From contig NZ_JAPFCC010000001.1 of the NCBI RefSeq assembly GCF_025562715.2, positions 5,026,001-5,090,000 of the forward strand: DNA of 64,000 nucleotides, given 5' to 3'. Below, in pieces: positions 63,393 to 64,000 of this stretch. Under the pieces are notes generated by a model. That model saw only the letters and a program-made list of their open reading frames with translations. It made no database searches and was not told the DNA's origin. The translations under genes and the position numbers were made by a program. Source of the stretch: Endozoicomonas gorgoniicola (GTDB lineage: Bacteria; Pseudomonadota; Gammaproteobacteria; Pseudomonadales; Endozoicomonadaceae). Each line of letters starts with the position of its first letter. The first letter of the stretch is position 1.

Positions 63393-64000
63393 TTATTGCG
63401 ATGAAGAATTACTGGGGTCAGTCTCTGTCCGGGGCTCAGTAGTTACAATAACTTTTCCATCACGTTGTGTGACAATGACTGTCTCTGTTAACGCAGTTGT
63501 ATTAGTAACCACTCGAACTGGTGGGCTTTCATTATTAAGTGGCCTGATATAGCTTACGCTGGTTTCTGTGGAGGAGCCTGGGTCAGAGTTAAGGGAGTGT
63601 GTTGTTGCGACTATTCCGGCGGGCTCTTGAATGGATACGGTTATATCAGGCGTATCCGGGGCTGAGTGACGCTGTCTCATGTGCTTTTTGAGCCCATCTT
63701 TTCGTGAATAAACAGATCCACAGACTGAGCAACGAAACTTTTCTCCTGTATGGATTCGCTTGTGTCTACTGAGATGCGATGTCGCTTTAAATGTGTCTCC
63801 ACAGACATTACATTTATATGGCCTTACACCTGTATGAATTCGCATGTGGTTGGTTAAGCCAGCCGATGTGGTAAAACTTTTTTCACAGAGATCACATTTA
63901 TATGCCTTTACGTCTGTATGGGTTCGCATGTGTGTGGTTAAATTATACGACTCGGCAAAAGCTTTTCCACAGACATCACAGATACATAACTTTTCGCCTG
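63393..64000 (-). CDS. Eukaryote-type C2H2 zinc-finger protein (N-terminus outside window)
   Basis: The frame is open to the window edge, so at least 201 residues of a longer protein are seen. Four consecutive C2H2 fingers have the animal pattern C-x2-C-x12-H-x3-5-H: CDVCGKAF...HMRTH, CDLCEKSF...HMRIH, CNVCGDTF...HKRIH and CSVCGSVY...HMRQRH. The conserved Phe/Tyr and Leu lie between the Cys and His pairs, and the linkers TDVKAYK, TGVRPYK and TGEKFR resemble TGEKPY. A Ser/Thr/Pro-rich tail of about 90 residues follows. Bacterial C2H2 proteins of the Ros/MucR type have one finger and a different layout, so this looks acquired from a eukaryote. It might bind host DNA if secreted; that is inference. 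Confidence 0.93.
   Translation of the reverse strand, partial: GEKLCICDVCGKAFAESYNLTTHMRTHTDVKAYKCDLCEKSFTTSAGLTNHMRIHTGVRPYKCNVCGDTFKATSHLSRHKRIHTGEKFRCSVCGSVYSRKDGLKKHMRQRHSAPDTPDITVSIQEPAGIVATTHSLNSDPGSSTETSVSYIRPLNNESPPVRVVTNTTALTETVIVTQRDGKVIVTTEPRTETDPSNSSSQ

Overview
The window is a bacterial chromosome segment centred on the replication origin. The gene order dprA-tsaP / def-fmt-rsmB-trkA-trkH ... glyQ-glyS-gmhB-plsC ... gyrB-recF-dnaN-dnaA-oriC-rpmH-rnpA-yidD-yidC-mnmE ... mnmG-rsmG-parA-parB ... atpIBEFHAGDC is the classic Pseudomonas/Oceanospirillales arrangement, so this is a gammaproteobacterium. Several host-interaction-type genes (a type III secretion chaperone with its partner, candidate cysteine peptidases and a eukaryote-type C2H2 zinc-finger protein) suggest an animal-associated genus such as Endozoicomonas. 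That genus assignment is inference from gene content, not a database match.

Layout. Positions 1-3608 hold two head-to-tail copies of a group II intron with reverse transcriptase, repeating exactly every 2080 bp and abutting a terminator hairpin. Positions 3.7-14.7 kb carry a LysR regulator and the core block dprA, tsaP, def, fmt, rsmB, trkA and trkH, interrupted by an unknown secreted protein (7638-9290). Positions 14.7-22.9 kb are accessory: a toxin-antitoxin locus whose toxin has an in-frame stop, a GntR-controlled catabolic unit (FAD oxidoreductase, BCCT transporter, mandelate-racemase-like enzyme) and a 655-residue protein with a Cys...Asp-Pro-His arrangement. Positions 23.1-28.3 kb hold glyQS, gmhB, plsC and gmhA. 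Positions 28.3-34.9 kb are gyrB-recF-dnaN-dnaA, with two perfect parS sites inside recF. oriC follows at about 35.1-35.5 kb.

Right of oriC, transcription turns to the plus strand: rpmH, rnpA, yidD, yidC, mnmE. An accessory patch (MarC protein, decayed ABC ATPase, small candidate cysteine peptidase) precedes mnmG. A second patch (methyltransferase, serine-hydrolase candidate with a CesT-like chaperone, outer-membrane barrel) precedes rsmG-parA-parB. A third (unknown protein, YggL, CpdB-like nucleotidase, LysR) precedes the complete nine-gene F-type ATP synthase operon. The last gene, converging on atpC and cut by the window end, has at least four C2H2 zinc fingers.

Together the core genes cover replication initiation and origin segregation (DnaA, DnaN, RecF, GyrB, ParA/ParB with parS), tRNA and rRNA modification, membrane-protein insertion, potassium uptake, heptose synthesis for LPS and ATP synthesis. 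Accessory genes are slotted between conserved blocks, several being candidates for delivery into a eukaryotic host. No tRNA, rRNA or CRISPR array was found.
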